Assembly: GCF_019351435.1 (NCBI RefSeq)
Contig: NZ_JAHWYN010000010.1
Coordinates: 90,720-154,719, forward strand
Reading direction: 5' to 3'
From: Flavobacterium taihuense
Lineage (GTDB): Bacteria; Bacteroidota; Bacteroidia; Flavobacteriales; Flavobacteriaceae
DNA: 64,000 bases
Part shown: piece after piece, positions 1-7,349 of the stretch
How positions within the stretch are numbered: position 1 is the first letter of the stretch
Layout of the letters: every line of letters starts with the position of its first letter
Notes under the pieces: generated by a model
Told to the model about the DNA's origin: nothing
Databases searched by the model: none
The model's input: only the letters and a program-made list of their open reading frames with translations
Position numbers and translations under genes: made by a program

Positions 1-475
1 AATCCGAGGTAGCATCTTCGTTCAGTGTTACTTTATTCTTTCCGATATTTCCTCCTATCAGAACACCATTATTTTTTTTCAAACGCTCAACAGCTTCCAG
101 AACACCTCCATTGTTAAAACCCATTCTATTGATAATCGCCGAATCTTCTTTTAGACGAAACAAACGCTTTTTTTCATTTCCAGGTTGCGCTTTTGGAGTA
201 AGTGTCCCGATTTCGATAAAACCAAAACCCAAATTTGAAAGTTCATTATACAATGTGGCATCTTTATCAAAACCAGCAGCTAAACCCACAGGATTTTTAA
301 ACTTCAAACCAAAGACTTCTGTTTCTAATCTTTTGTCATTTACTTGATATAAAAACCTAAAAAGGGAAGGAAATCCAGGTATTTTTGATACTATTCGAAT
401 TAATGAAAAAGTAAAATAATGCACTTTTTCAGGATCAAAACAAAAAAGAATAGGGCGTATAAAAATCTTGTACAT
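1..475 (-). CDS. pyrD: Dihydroorotate dehydrogenase (quinone), 5' part only
   Basis: This is the N-terminal part of class 2 dihydroorotate dehydrogenase, the membrane-associated, quinone-linked enzyme that oxidises dihydroorotate to orotate in pyrimidine synthesis. Reading the minus strand from the ATG at 473-475 gives [20 protein letters not shown], the amphipathic N-terminal segment typical of class 2 enzymes. The FMN-barrel motifs [12 protein letters not shown] and NRMGFNNGG follow. About 158 codons are visible and the gene runs off the left edge of the window. No pyrD partner gene is adjacent. The identification rests on these motifs and is secure; only the C-terminal catalytic part is unseen. 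Confidence 0.93.
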   Translation of the reverse strand, partial: MYKIFIRPILFCFDPEKVHYFTFSLIRIVSKIPGFPSLFRFLYQVNDKRLETEVFGLKFKNPVGLAAGFDKDATLYNELSNLGFGFIEIGTLTPKAQPGNEKKRLFRLKEDSAIINRMGFNNGGVLEAVERLKKNNGVLIGGNIGKNKVTLNEDATSD

Positions 476-608
476 AGTTCAAATATTGGTTGGCACAAAA
501 GTAAAGAAATGTTTTTAGTTTTAAGGCATAGAAATGAGTTTAAAGCTGTTCATCTGTTAAATTTCAAATCAAAAAAAACACTTTAAAAAGTAAATATCAA
601 TTAGAAAC

Positions 609-636
609 AAAAAACGACACGTAAGCGTCATTTTTT
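609..636 (-). terminator. Hairpin terminator after the SnoaL-like lipoprotein gene
   Basis: On the minus strand GACGC, a TTAC loop and GTGTC form a 5-bp stem (one G-U pair) followed by a run of T. It lies just past the stop codon of the gene at 666-1205 and before pyrD on the same strand. Confidence 0.6.
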
Positions 637-665
637 ACTTTTACTAACCTATAAACAATTAAATT

Positions 666-1205
666 TTACTTTGGCATAGCTGCGTTTATAACTGATTTAT
701 CGATATATTGAACAACTCTATCCACTTTATCATGGGAGTCAAAATGATAATCGGTATGTATCCACTGGATCATTTGTTTTCCTCCTTTATACTTAGCCGT
801 TGTTTTGTACCAAGCCAGCAGCCAAACTCCTTTCGCCTCAACGCTTTGAGGTTTATTCACCATAATAGGCAAAAATATGGCATCATCAAATTTAATAGTT
901 TCAATAACATTGGCTCTTCTTTGTTTCCAATAAGAAGCTATTGCAGGTTTACCTACCAAACTGTCTCCACTGTTCCAAACATAAACTGCACTATCGGCAT
1001 AGATCTCCATCCAGCTGTCCATGTCGCCTTTTTCCATAGCATCTAGTGTTTTCTTGCCTATTTCAGCATATTTAGGATCGGCAAATTCAGCAGGTTTAGC
1101 AACCGTATCATCACCAACAACAGTCTTATCCATTTCTTTGAATTCTTCTTTTTTACAACTCACAATTAGGAAAAAACAACAAACAATCAATAGATTTTTT
1201 TTCAT
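666..1205 (-). CDS. Lipoprotein with SnoaL/NTF2-like domain
   Basis: A 179-residue predicted lipoprotein. The signal peptide MKKNLLIVCCFFLIVSC ends in a lipobox cysteine at residue 17 and is followed by a charged, flexible linker. Residues about 45-170 look like an NTF2/SnoaL-type cone fold: the segment AMEKGDMDSWMEIYADSAVYVW, and later a region with WLLAWYKTTAKYKGGKQ, are characteristic of that superfamily. Such domains bind small ligands or act as isomerase-like enzymes, but the substrate cannot be read from sequence. The gene stands alone and its own hairpin terminator follows. The fold call is moderately sure; the function is unknown. Confidence 0.75.
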   Translation of the reverse strand: MKKNLLIVCCFFLIVSCKKEEFKEMDKTVVGDDTVAKPAEFADPKYAEIGKKTLDAMEKGDMDSWMEIYADSAVYVWNSGDSLVGKPAIASYWKQRRANVIETIKFDDAIFLPIMVNKPQSVEAKGVWLLAWYKTTAKYKGGKQMIQWIHTDYHFDSHDKVDRVVQYIDKSVINAAMPK

Positions 1206-1530
1206 AGCTTAAATATTTAAAGTCTCAAAATATTTAGATTAAGCTATCTCTAGAAAGGGTCCGTAAATTTAATTAAAAAACTAATAGGTCTGATTAAAAT
1301 TTAAAAATAAATTAACTGATTTTCAGTTTTTTACGTTAAAAAATTTAACACTAATAGAAATTATCATTATTCGTATTTTAAAACAAAAATTGAAACTTTT
1401 TTTTCAAAAAACTCACAATTTAAAACAGAACAACTTTGATGTGTTTTTGATGGGATTTTTCAAATGTGAAGTGAAGCAGTGTTAAACTATATTTGGAATT
1501 CATAGTTTGAACCAAATAAAAAACCCTTTT
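1206..1530. other. AT-rich gap between divergent genes
   Basis: This 325-bp region separates the minus-strand lipoprotein gene and the plus-strand glucanase gene. It contains the probable glucanase promoter near 1488-1495. I see no tRNA, terminator or conserved element in the rest, which is nearly pure A/T. Confidence 0.5.
1488..1495 (+). promoter_or_regulatory. Probable -7 promoter element of the GH128-type gene
   Basis: TATATTTG matches the Bacteroidetes -7 consensus TAnnTTTG and lies 35 bp before the ATG at 1531. The -33 position, 19 bp upstream, reads GTG rather than TTG, so the promoter is probably weak or regulated. The site also supports the ATG at 1531 over the TTG at 1507. Confidence 0.5.
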
Positions 1531-3015
1531 ATGTTTAAAATAATAACCTTTATCATTTTGTGGATTAGCTCCTTGTTTTACAGTTGCATTTTTGCACAAG
1601 TAAGTCCCAAAAGAGGAGTTGCTTATGGAAATCATTCCGTATTAGATTTAAACACCTTAAAACCGGGAATTTCCTGGTGGTATAATTGGTCTGCCGAACC
1701 CGAATCTGCCGTAAATGCCAGCTACGAGAGTTTGGGAGTAGAATTTGTACCGATGGCTTGGGGAAAAGTCAACAATCCCGATGCTTTTATTGCAACCATA
1801 AAACCTGGAGCTAAATATTTATTAGCATTTAACGAACCTAACTTTAATGACGGCTCACGGTTAACGCCACAAGAAGCAGTTAATGCTTGGCCAAATATCG
1901 AAAAAATTGCTGCTGCAAAAGGGTTGGAAATCGTGAGTGCATCCCCAGCCTACAATGGTCCTTCAAATTATGGAGGATACCAAAGTCCCATTGCTTGGCA
2001 CGATGAATTCTTCCGTCTTTGCCCAACTTGCAAAGTAGACTATATTGCTTTTCATACTTACGATGCTACATCTAGTTCGGTAATTGGAGTTACTGATGGA
2101 TTAAAGAAATACAATATCCCAATTTGGGTGACCGAATTTGCCAACAGAGTAGTACAATCAGCTACAGAGAAAACCAATTTCATGAAAGAGATTGTGACCT
2201 CTTTTGAAAATGACCCTGACATTTATCGTTATTCATGGTTTACCTGTAGAGTTCCTTCGGACTGGACGGATATGCTGGAAGGTCAGTTGCTTGCTGCCAA
2301 TAGTGGAGAAATCAGACCAATAGGAACTGCCTATCTGAATGTTCCTTATACTTCCAAAAAAATGAATGTACCAGGCAGAGTTACAGCCAAAAAGCATTAC
2401 CGACGTAGAGGAACTGGTTTGCAAAACACCACTGATGGAGGCACGACCCAAAATGTATGCTTTACTGATGCTGGAGACTGGGGAGAATACATGATAAATG
2501 TTGCCCAAAGCAGTTCATACAAAATGACTTTTCGAGTAGCTTCTTTAATTCAGGGTAAATTTGACATTAGCGTGAATGGTGTTGTTGTAAAAACGGACGA
2601 AACTTTTGAACCTACCGGTGGATTACAAACCTACACAGACAAAATAGTTTCTGGAATCAACTTGCCACAGGGAGAAAATTACATCAAGATTCTCTATAAA
2701 TCAAAATTCAACTTTAATTATATTGATGTAGTTGACGAAAATAATCTTGGAATTAATGATGAAACCTTAGAGAACAACTCGGATGTTTTTTATCCAAATC
2801 CTTTCACAAACGAAGCCACATTCCAAATTAAAAATAAAACTACCGAACCACTTTTTCTTAAGATAATTGACATGAAAGGCACCGTTTGTTTTTCCAGCAA
2901 TGATTTTCATACCAATCAAAAAATAACAATTGGTAACCATTTAGCAAATGGAATTTACACCGTTATTGCTATTTATGGAGATGCACAAAAAACATTCAAA
3001 GTGATTAAGAATTAA
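1531..3015 (+). CDS. Secreted GH128-type beta-1,3-glucanase with CBM6-like and T9SS sorting domains
   Basis: A secreted glycoside hydrolase of about 494 residues. I chose the ATG at 1531 because it starts a clean signal peptide (MFKIITFIILWISSLFYSC), unlike the TTG eight codons earlier. Residues about 25-270 resemble the GH128 (Asl1-like) barrel: KRGVAYGN, SWWYNWSAEP, a catalytic-looking LLAFNEPN and a second acidic motif IWVTEFA. Known GH128 enzymes cut beta-1,3-glucan. Residues about 280-410 resemble a CBM6-type carbohydrate-binding sandwich (DAGDWGEYMINV). The last 75 residues, starting VFYPNPF and ending in FKVIKN, form a type A C-terminal sorting domain for type IX secretion. The enzyme is therefore expected outside the cell or on its surface. 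Exact substrate is inferred. Confidence 0.85.
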   Translation: MFKIITFIILWISSLFYSCIFAQVSPKRGVAYGNHSVLDLNTLKPGISWWYNWSAEPESAVNASYESLGVEFVPMAWGKVNNPDAFIATIKPGAKYLLAFNEPNFNDGSRLTPQEAVNAWPNIEKIAAAKGLEIVSASPAYNGPSNYGGYQSPIAWHDEFFRLCPTCKVDYIAFHTYDATSSSVIGVTDGLKKYNIPIWVTEFANRVVQSATEKTNFMKEIVTSFENDPDIYRYSWFTCRVPSDWTDMLEGQLLAANSGEIRPIGTAYLNVPYTSKKMNVPGRVTAKKHYRRRGTGLQNTTDGGTTQNVCFTDAGDWGEYMINVAQSSSYKMTFRVASLIQGKFDISVNGVVVKTDETFEPTGGLQTYTDKIVSGINLPQGENYIKILYKSKFNFNYIDVVDENNLGINDETLENNSDVFYPNPFTNEATFQIKNKTTEPLFLKIIDMKGTVCFSSNDFHTNQKITIGNHLANGIYTVIAIYGDAQKTFKVIKN

Positions 3016-3033
3016 AAACAATTCATCATAATT

Positions 3034-3127
3034 TGGGCATGACCACAAGGGTCAGGCTGTCCATTATATCTTTTCTTTTCCTAAAGAAGGAAAAGAAAAG
3101 GATGTCATTTCCATCCTTCATGCGAAC
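3034..3127. repeat. Structured intergenic repeat of flavobacterial type
   Basis: This segment starts GGGCATGACC and ends CATGCGAACCC. In the middle is a perfect 12-bp stem, CTTTTCTTTTCC (3070-3081) paired with 3089-3100 around a 7-nt loop. GGGC...GGCTGTCC at the left and GGATGTC...CCATCC at the right also look like paired, conserved blocks. From memory, similar GGGCGTG...GGGCTATCC elements are scattered between genes in flavobacterial genomes. It could serve as a terminator for the preceding gene, but its conserved flanks suggest a dispersed repeat. Confidence 0.5.
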
Positions 3128-3238
3128 CCGTTCCAAAACAATATTTTTCTTTTAAAAACATAATAACCCTATAAAACAGTAAGTAAAACCAGATTACCCT
3201 CTTAACGGTATTTAATAGCGTACATTAGCCAAAAAACA

Positions 3239-3847
3239 ATGTCTATAGAACATAAAGTTCAATTGGTTGAAGAATTATTTGACCGCCTGGAGAATGAAAT
3301 AACTAATTTCAAATCAGAAACAAATTTACATTGTCTTACAGGTTGTGGTCAGTGCTGTTCAAAACCAAATATAGATGCTTCCCCTTTAGAATTTTTACCA
3401 TGGGCCTTTTATTTATTTTTAAATGGAAAAGCCGAAGCTGTTTTAGAAGAACTGAATACCAAAACCAGTACTTTTTGTCATTTATACCAATCGCTTTCAA
3501 CTACAGACAACAAAAATGGCAGATGCACGGACTATAAATACCGTGGATTAATTTGTAGACTTTTTGGCTATGCCGCCAGTAGAGATAAATATGGCGAGCT
3601 ACGATTAAACACCTGTAAAATAATAAAAGAGAACCAACAGGAAAACTACAACAATACCGAAGAATCTATTAGCAAAGGATTGTATGTTCCTATTTTTTCG
3701 GACTATTATATGCGGTTAACACAAATTGATCAGAGACTTGGAATTACTTTACTTCCCATCAATGAAGCCTTAAAAATGGCTATTGAAGAGGTCTTGCATT
3801 ATTACGCCTATAGACCTTTTCCAGGCGGACTTGAAAATATTGCTTAG
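3239..3847 (+). CDS. YkgJ-type cysteine-cluster protein
   Basis: A 202-residue soluble protein of the YkgJ family, thought to bind zinc or an iron-sulfur centre through a conserved cysteine set. The visible cluster is CLTGCGQCC at about residues 32-40, then TFCHL, GRCTDY, LICRLFG and NTCKII, eight cysteines in the usual order. The start is the ATG at 3239; no good Shine-Dalgarno is present, as is usual here. It has no obvious functional partner: the neighbours are the glucanase and a dienelactone hydrolase. The role of YkgJ proteins is not established, so only the metal-binding character is claimed. Confidence 0.85.
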   Translation: MSIEHKVQLVEELFDRLENEITNFKSETNLHCLTGCGQCCSKPNIDASPLEFLPWAFYLFLNGKAEAVLEELNTKTSTFCHLYQSLSTTDNKNGRCTDYKYRGLICRLFGYAASRDKYGELRLNTCKIIKENQQENYNNTEESISKGLYVPIFSDYYMRLTQIDQRLGITLLPINEALKMAIEEVLHYYAYRPFPGGLENIA

Positions 3848-3932
3848 AATTAAAAATTCACTTATGCGCAATAATCAATATTGCAAAAACAATCGCTTTT
3901 TTTTCTAAATTAGTTGGGTCAAATAAAAACCC

Positions 3933-4826
3933 ATGAAAAAACTAACCAAGGAAGATATCAGTCAGGAAATTTTTGATCTATATGATGACTATGCCCATAA
4001 TAAAATTGAGAGAAGGCAATTTATCGAAAAACTGTCCCTGTTTGCAATAGGGAGCCTAACCGTGCCGTCACTCCTTAGTTTTATGACTCCTAATTATGTG
4101 GATTCTATCACAATAAAACCCGATGATCCTAGAATAAAATCGGAATACATAACCTATCAATCTCCAAAAGGCGGTGGAGCAATCAAAGGGCTTTTATCAC
4201 AACCAACGGAAACCAAAAAAAAATTACCAGGAATCATTGTCGTACACGAGAATCGAGGATTGAATCCCTATATTGAAGATGTAGGAAGAAGAGCCGCTGT
4301 GGAAGGTTTCATTACTTTGGCTCCCGATGCATTATCTCCACTGGGAGGCTATCCCGGAAATGATGATGCGGGAAGGGAACTTCAAAAGAAACGCACCCGA
4401 GAAGAAATGCTCGAAGACTTTATAGCAGCCTATGAATATCTAAAATCCCATAAAGACTGTAATGGTTATGTTGGCGTTGTTGGATTTTGTTTTGGAGGCT
4501 GGATTGCCAATATGATGGCGGTCAAAATCCCAACTTTATCTGCGGCAGTTCCTTATTATGGAGGGCAACCCACAGCGGAAGAAGCCGAAAAAATAACAGC
4601 TCCAATTATTCTGCATTATGCTGGTTTAGACACCCGTGTCAATGAAGGTTGGCCTGCTTATGAAGCCATTTTCAAAAAGAACAAAGTCGAAAATACCGCT
4701 TATTTCTATCCAGGAGTAAATCACGGTTTTCACAACAATACAACTCCTCGGTATGATGAAGCCGCCGCTACTTTATCTTGGACCCGAACCATTGCTTTTT
4801 TTAAGGAGAAACTCAAAAAGAAATAA
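3933..4826 (+). CDS. Dienelactone hydrolase family protein
   Basis: A 297-residue alpha/beta hydrolase of the dienelactone hydrolase family. The nucleophile elbow GFCFGG carries the Cys typical of this family. The oxyanion segment VVHENRGLNPYIEDV and the catalytic His in GVNHGFHN are both present. The N-terminus has ERRQFIEKLSLFAIGSLTVPS at about residues 26-46, a twin-arginine-like pair followed by a hydrophobic stretch. This suggests Tat export or membrane anchoring, as in other anchored family members, but it lacks a perfect Tat motif. The SRPBCC gene follows 18 bp downstream and is probably co-transcribed. The natural substrate is unknown. Confidence 0.9.
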   Translation: MKKLTKEDISQEIFDLYDDYAHNKIERRQFIEKLSLFAIGSLTVPSLLSFMTPNYVDSITIKPDDPRIKSEYITYQSPKGGGAIKGLLSQPTETKKKLPGIIVVHENRGLNPYIEDVGRRAAVEGFITLAPDALSPLGGYPGNDDAGRELQKKRTREEMLEDFIAAYEYLKSHKDCNGYVGVVGFCFGGWIANMMAVKIPTLSAAVPYYGGQPTAEEAEKITAPIILHYAGLDTRVNEGWPAYEAIFKKNKVENTAYFYPGVNHGFHNNTTPRYDEAAATLSWTRTIAFFKEKLKKK

Positions 4827-4844
4827 TTACAAAATTTTAATTTT

Positions 4845-5285
4845 ATGCAACTGATAGCCAAAGCAACGATACAGATTCAAAAACCGATTGAAGAAGTTTT
4901 TGAAGGAATTGTAAATCCCGAAAAAATGACAAATTATTTCATATCCGAAAGTAATGGACGACTGGAAACCGGAAAAGAATTAATTTGGAAATTTCCCGAA
5001 TTCCCTATACAAGTTCCCATAAAAGACATCAAGACTGAAATCAATCGTTCGGTTTCATTTGTTTGGGACAAAGAAACTGTCGTGAAAATTATACTAGAAG
5101 AACAACCCGACAAAAGCACCGTTATAAAAGTGACTGAAGACGGAAAACTATATAATGAAGCCAACCTGAGATGGGCTCTAGGAAACACAGAAGGTTGGGC
5201 AAATTTTCTCGCCTGCATGAAAGCCTATATCGAATACGGAATACAACTTCGCAAGGGAGCATTTGACTTTATGCGTGAAAATTAA
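4845..5285 (+). CDS. SRPBCC (AHSA1-like) domain protein
   Basis: A 146-residue single-domain protein of the SRPBCC/AHSA1 superfamily, a helix-grip fold that holds hydrophobic ligands. The opening strand with IQIQKPIEEVFEGIVNPEKM, the WKFPEFP segment and the C-terminal helix NTEGWANFLACMKAYIEYG are characteristic of AHSA1-like proteins in this phylum. It has no signal peptide and should be cytoplasmic. It lies 18 bp after the dienelactone hydrolase gene, so the two are probably one transcript. No catalytic residue can be assigned. Confidence 0.85.
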   Translation: MQLIAKATIQIQKPIEEVFEGIVNPEKMTNYFISESNGRLETGKELIWKFPEFPIQVPIKDIKTEINRSVSFVWDKETVVKIILEEQPDKSTVIKVTEDGKLYNEANLRWALGNTEGWANFLACMKAYIEYGIQLRKGAFDFMREN

Positions 5286-5442
5286 AGAAAACAAATTATT
5301 TTAAATCCTAATTCCATTAAAAAGTTCCATTTGAAGAGCCTCAAAAAGTTAAATCCTATTTTAAGACTTTTTTCACAACACTACACGAAAGATTATACTT
5401 AATAATTTATTGCATTTTATTTTAATAAGATGTTAATTTATT

Positions 5443-5450
5443 TATTTTTG
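5443..5450 (+). promoter_or_regulatory. Probable -7 promoter element of the TIGR02117 gene
   Basis: TATTTTTG fits the TAnnTTTG consensus, with TTT at the -33 position (5421-5423) 19 bp upstream. It lies inside the first codons of the longest reading frame (ATG 5430). Transcription would therefore begin near 5457, after that ATG, which supports the downstream TTG start at 5496. Confidence 0.45.
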
Positions 5451-5495
5451 TATCATAACAATAAGATCATATCAATAAAAATTAAAACGCAATCA

Positions 5496-6170
5496 TTGAA
5501 AAAAGCATTAAAAATTACTCTTAAAATATTTTTGACCTTCTTTGGATTTATATTAATATACATAATAGCTGTATTTTCTCTTTCTAAAATTACAGTAAAT
5601 CAAGAGCCAAACACAAAACCTGAAGTAGAAGTTTACATTTTAACAAATGGTGTTCATACCGATATTGTAATGCCTATAAAAAATGAACAAATTGACTGGA
5701 GTAAACAAATAAAATTTGAAAACACAAAAATAGCAGATTCTACATACAAATATTTGGCAATGGGCTGGGGCGACAAAGGTTTTTATTTAGAAACTCCCGA
5801 ATGGTCAGACTTAAAAGCTTCGGTTGCATTAAAAGCCGCCACCGGTTTAAGCACTACTGCAATTCATGCAACATATTACAAAAAAATGACTGAAGGTGAT
5901 GATTGCAAAAAAATGATGATAAGCAAGGAGCAATATTATCGTTTAATAAAATACATCGAAGAAAGTTTCCAAAAGGACCCCTCTGGTAATTTCTTAAACA
6001 TAAAAACAAATGCAAATTACGGAAAAACAGATGCCTTCTATGAAGCTAATGGAAGCTATAGTTTATTTCATACTTGCAATACCTGGGCAAATAGTGGACT
6101 AAAGGCCAGTGGTCAAAAATGTTGTTTTTGGACAGCTTTAGATTCAGGGATTTTTTCAAAATATAAATAA
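5496..6170 (+). CDS. TIGR02117 (DUF2459) family membrane-anchored protein
   Basis: A DUF2459/TIGR02117 protein with an N-terminal transmembrane helix (LKIFLTFFGFILIYIIAVFSL) and a periplasmic domain. Family motifs are VYILTNGVHTDIVMP, the MGWGDKGFY block, STTAIHATYY and the C-terminal SLFHTCNTWANSGLKASG. The C-terminal HTCNTW is compatible with a cysteine-hydrolase-like site, but no activity is established for this family. I start it at the TTG at 5496 because it gives a positively charged anchor start and a promoter overlaps the alternative ATG at 5430. The YiaA/B gene follows 13 bp downstream, probably on the same transcript. Confidence 0.82.
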   Translation: MKKALKITLKIFLTFFGFILIYIIAVFSLSKITVNQEPNTKPEVEVYILTNGVHTDIVMPIKNEQIDWSKQIKFENTKIADSTYKYLAMGWGDKGFYLETPEWSDLKASVALKAATGLSTTAIHATYYKKMTEGDDCKKMMISKEQYYRLIKYIEESFQKDPSGNFLNIKTNANYGKTDAFYEANGSYSLFHTCNTWANSGLKASGQKCCFWTALDSGIFSKYK

Positions 6171-6183
6171 AAACAAATTAAAC

Positions 6184-6579
6184 ATGGTACAAAAAACATC
6201 TAATGCTTTTATAGCGGCATCTTGGGTAGCTCTTGGAGCTGGAACGGTTGGATATATAGCCGGGCTAGCCAGAGCTGAAATGCTTTTAAATGAAAAAGGG
6301 TATTATTTTACAGTTTTAATGTTTGGTCTTTTTGCTGTGGTTTCATTGCAAAAAAGCGTTAGAGACAGACTTGAAAATCTTCCAGTAACCGATATTTATT
6401 ATGGTATTTGTTGGTTTGGAACTATTCTATCAATTGTATTATTAACAGTTGGACTTTGGAATGCGACAATTTTACCAAGTGAAAAAGGCTTTTATGCTTT
6501 TGCTTTTTTATTAGCGCTATTTGGTGCTATTTCTGTTCAGAAAAATACCAGAGATAATATGTCATTCACAAATGAGTAA
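6184..6579 (+). CDS. YiaA/YiaB-type inner membrane protein
   Basis: A 131-residue membrane protein made of two copies of the YiaA/YiaB two-helix unit, giving four transmembrane helices. Each repeat holds a helix pair ending in a charged motif: LQKSVRDRLEN in the first, VQKNTRDN in the second. An E(K)G(F/Y)Y turn links the helices (MLLNEKGYYF and LPSEKGFYAF). The duplication is visible by eye. It closes a short operon with the TIGR02117 gene and is followed by a hairpin terminator. Family function is unknown. Confidence 0.88.
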   Translation: MVQKTSNAFIAASWVALGAGTVGYIAGLARAEMLLNEKGYYFTVLMFGLFAVVSLQKSVRDRLENLPVTDIYYGICWFGTILSIVLLTVGLWNATILPSEKGFYAFAFLLALFGAISVQKNTRDNMSFTNE

Positions 6580-6619
6580 TATTTTGAAATTCACGAAATA
6601 ACTTCCAAATTATCAAACT

Positions 6620-6648
6620 AAAAAGCTCTAATTATGGAGCTTTTTTTA
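6620..6648 (+). terminator. Terminator of the TIGR02117/YiaA operon
   Basis: AAAAAGCTC, TAATTATG and GAGCTTTTTTT form a short GC stem followed by T residues, 41 bp after the YiaA/B stop codon. Confidence 0.75.
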
Positions 6649-6735
6649 TGATTTTAATAATTATTTATTTTCATTATTTTAAAAGAAATTAACAACTATT
6701 TATTTACATTTACCGCTTAATTAAAAACCCAAATA

Positions 6736-7281
6736 ATGAAAACCCCAAAAATCCTTTTCCTTTTTTTACTTCTGGTTTTAAACAGCTGTTCAAGCGACAA
6801 TGACACTCCAAATGATTCTGAAACACCTACATCGAAATTTGCAATGACTGCAAAAGTTGACGGAACTTTATGGGAAATGCAGAATCCGTTTGGTTCAAAT
6901 TATGCTACAAAGACATTATTTACTTACTATCCCGAAACAGAATATATTCAGTTGCAAGGCAGAAAAACTAATTTCATAGATGAAATTAGACTTTACATCA
7001 AAAGAAGTGATTTAAAAATTGGAACTTATCCAATAACAGCAACAACATTCGATGCATCTAAAACACAAATTGAAATGTCATTTAACAGTAAGACAAATGT
7101 TCAATATCCGATTGAAGGCTCATTATCAATAATATCGATAGATTTAAATACTAAAACAGTAGCAGGAACGTTTTCGTTTAATTGTGTTGAAGATGATGAA
7201 AAACCAATCAGTACTTCTAATCCTGTTACGACAAAAGTAACTGAAGGTACTTTTAATTACAGATATGATGTCGAAAAATAA
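6736..7281 (+). CDS. Hypothetical lipoprotein, DUF6252-like
   Basis: A 181-residue predicted lipoprotein. The signal MKTPKILFLFLLLVLNSC ends in the lipobox Cys18, followed by a Ser/Asp/Thr-rich linker. The mature part opens with FAMTAKVDGTLWEM, a short beta-rich start shared by Bacteroidetes lipoproteins of the DUF6252 type. The end has TVAGTFSFNC and VTEGTFNYRY, also typical of those proteins. It is probably an outer-membrane or periplasmic lipoprotein with a beta-sandwich fold. It is a single-gene unit bounded by hairpins on both sides. Function unknown; the family assignment is from pattern only. Confidence 0.75.
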   Translation: MKTPKILFLFLLLVLNSCSSDNDTPNDSETPTSKFAMTAKVDGTLWEMQNPFGSNYATKTLFTYYPETEYIQLQGRKTNFIDEIRLYIKRSDLKIGTYPITATTFDASKTQIEMSFNSKTNVQYPIEGSLSIISIDLNTKTVAGTFSFNCVEDDEKPISTSNPVTTKVTEGTFNYRYDVEK

Positions 7282-7300
7282 TCTGTTTTAATTTTACACA

Positions 7301-7330
7301 AAAAAAGCTCCATAATTATGGAGCTTTTTT
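7301..7330. terminator. Bidirectional terminator, perfect 30-bp palindrome
   Basis: Positions 7301-7330 read identically on both strands: six A, GCTCCATAATTATGGAGC, six T. It serves the plus-strand lipoprotein gene and the minus-strand carB gene, which converge here. Confidence 0.88.
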
Positions 7331-7349
7331 ATTATCCGGATTTGAAGTT

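Noticed and set aside
111..347. 78-codon plus-strand frame at the left edge
   Set aside because: It is antisense to pyrD, whose motifs on the minus strand are unambiguous.
7301..7330. Perfect 30-bp palindrome as an operator or IS end
   Set aside because: It sits exactly between two convergent stop codons with A and T runs on both sides, so a bidirectional terminator explains it fully.
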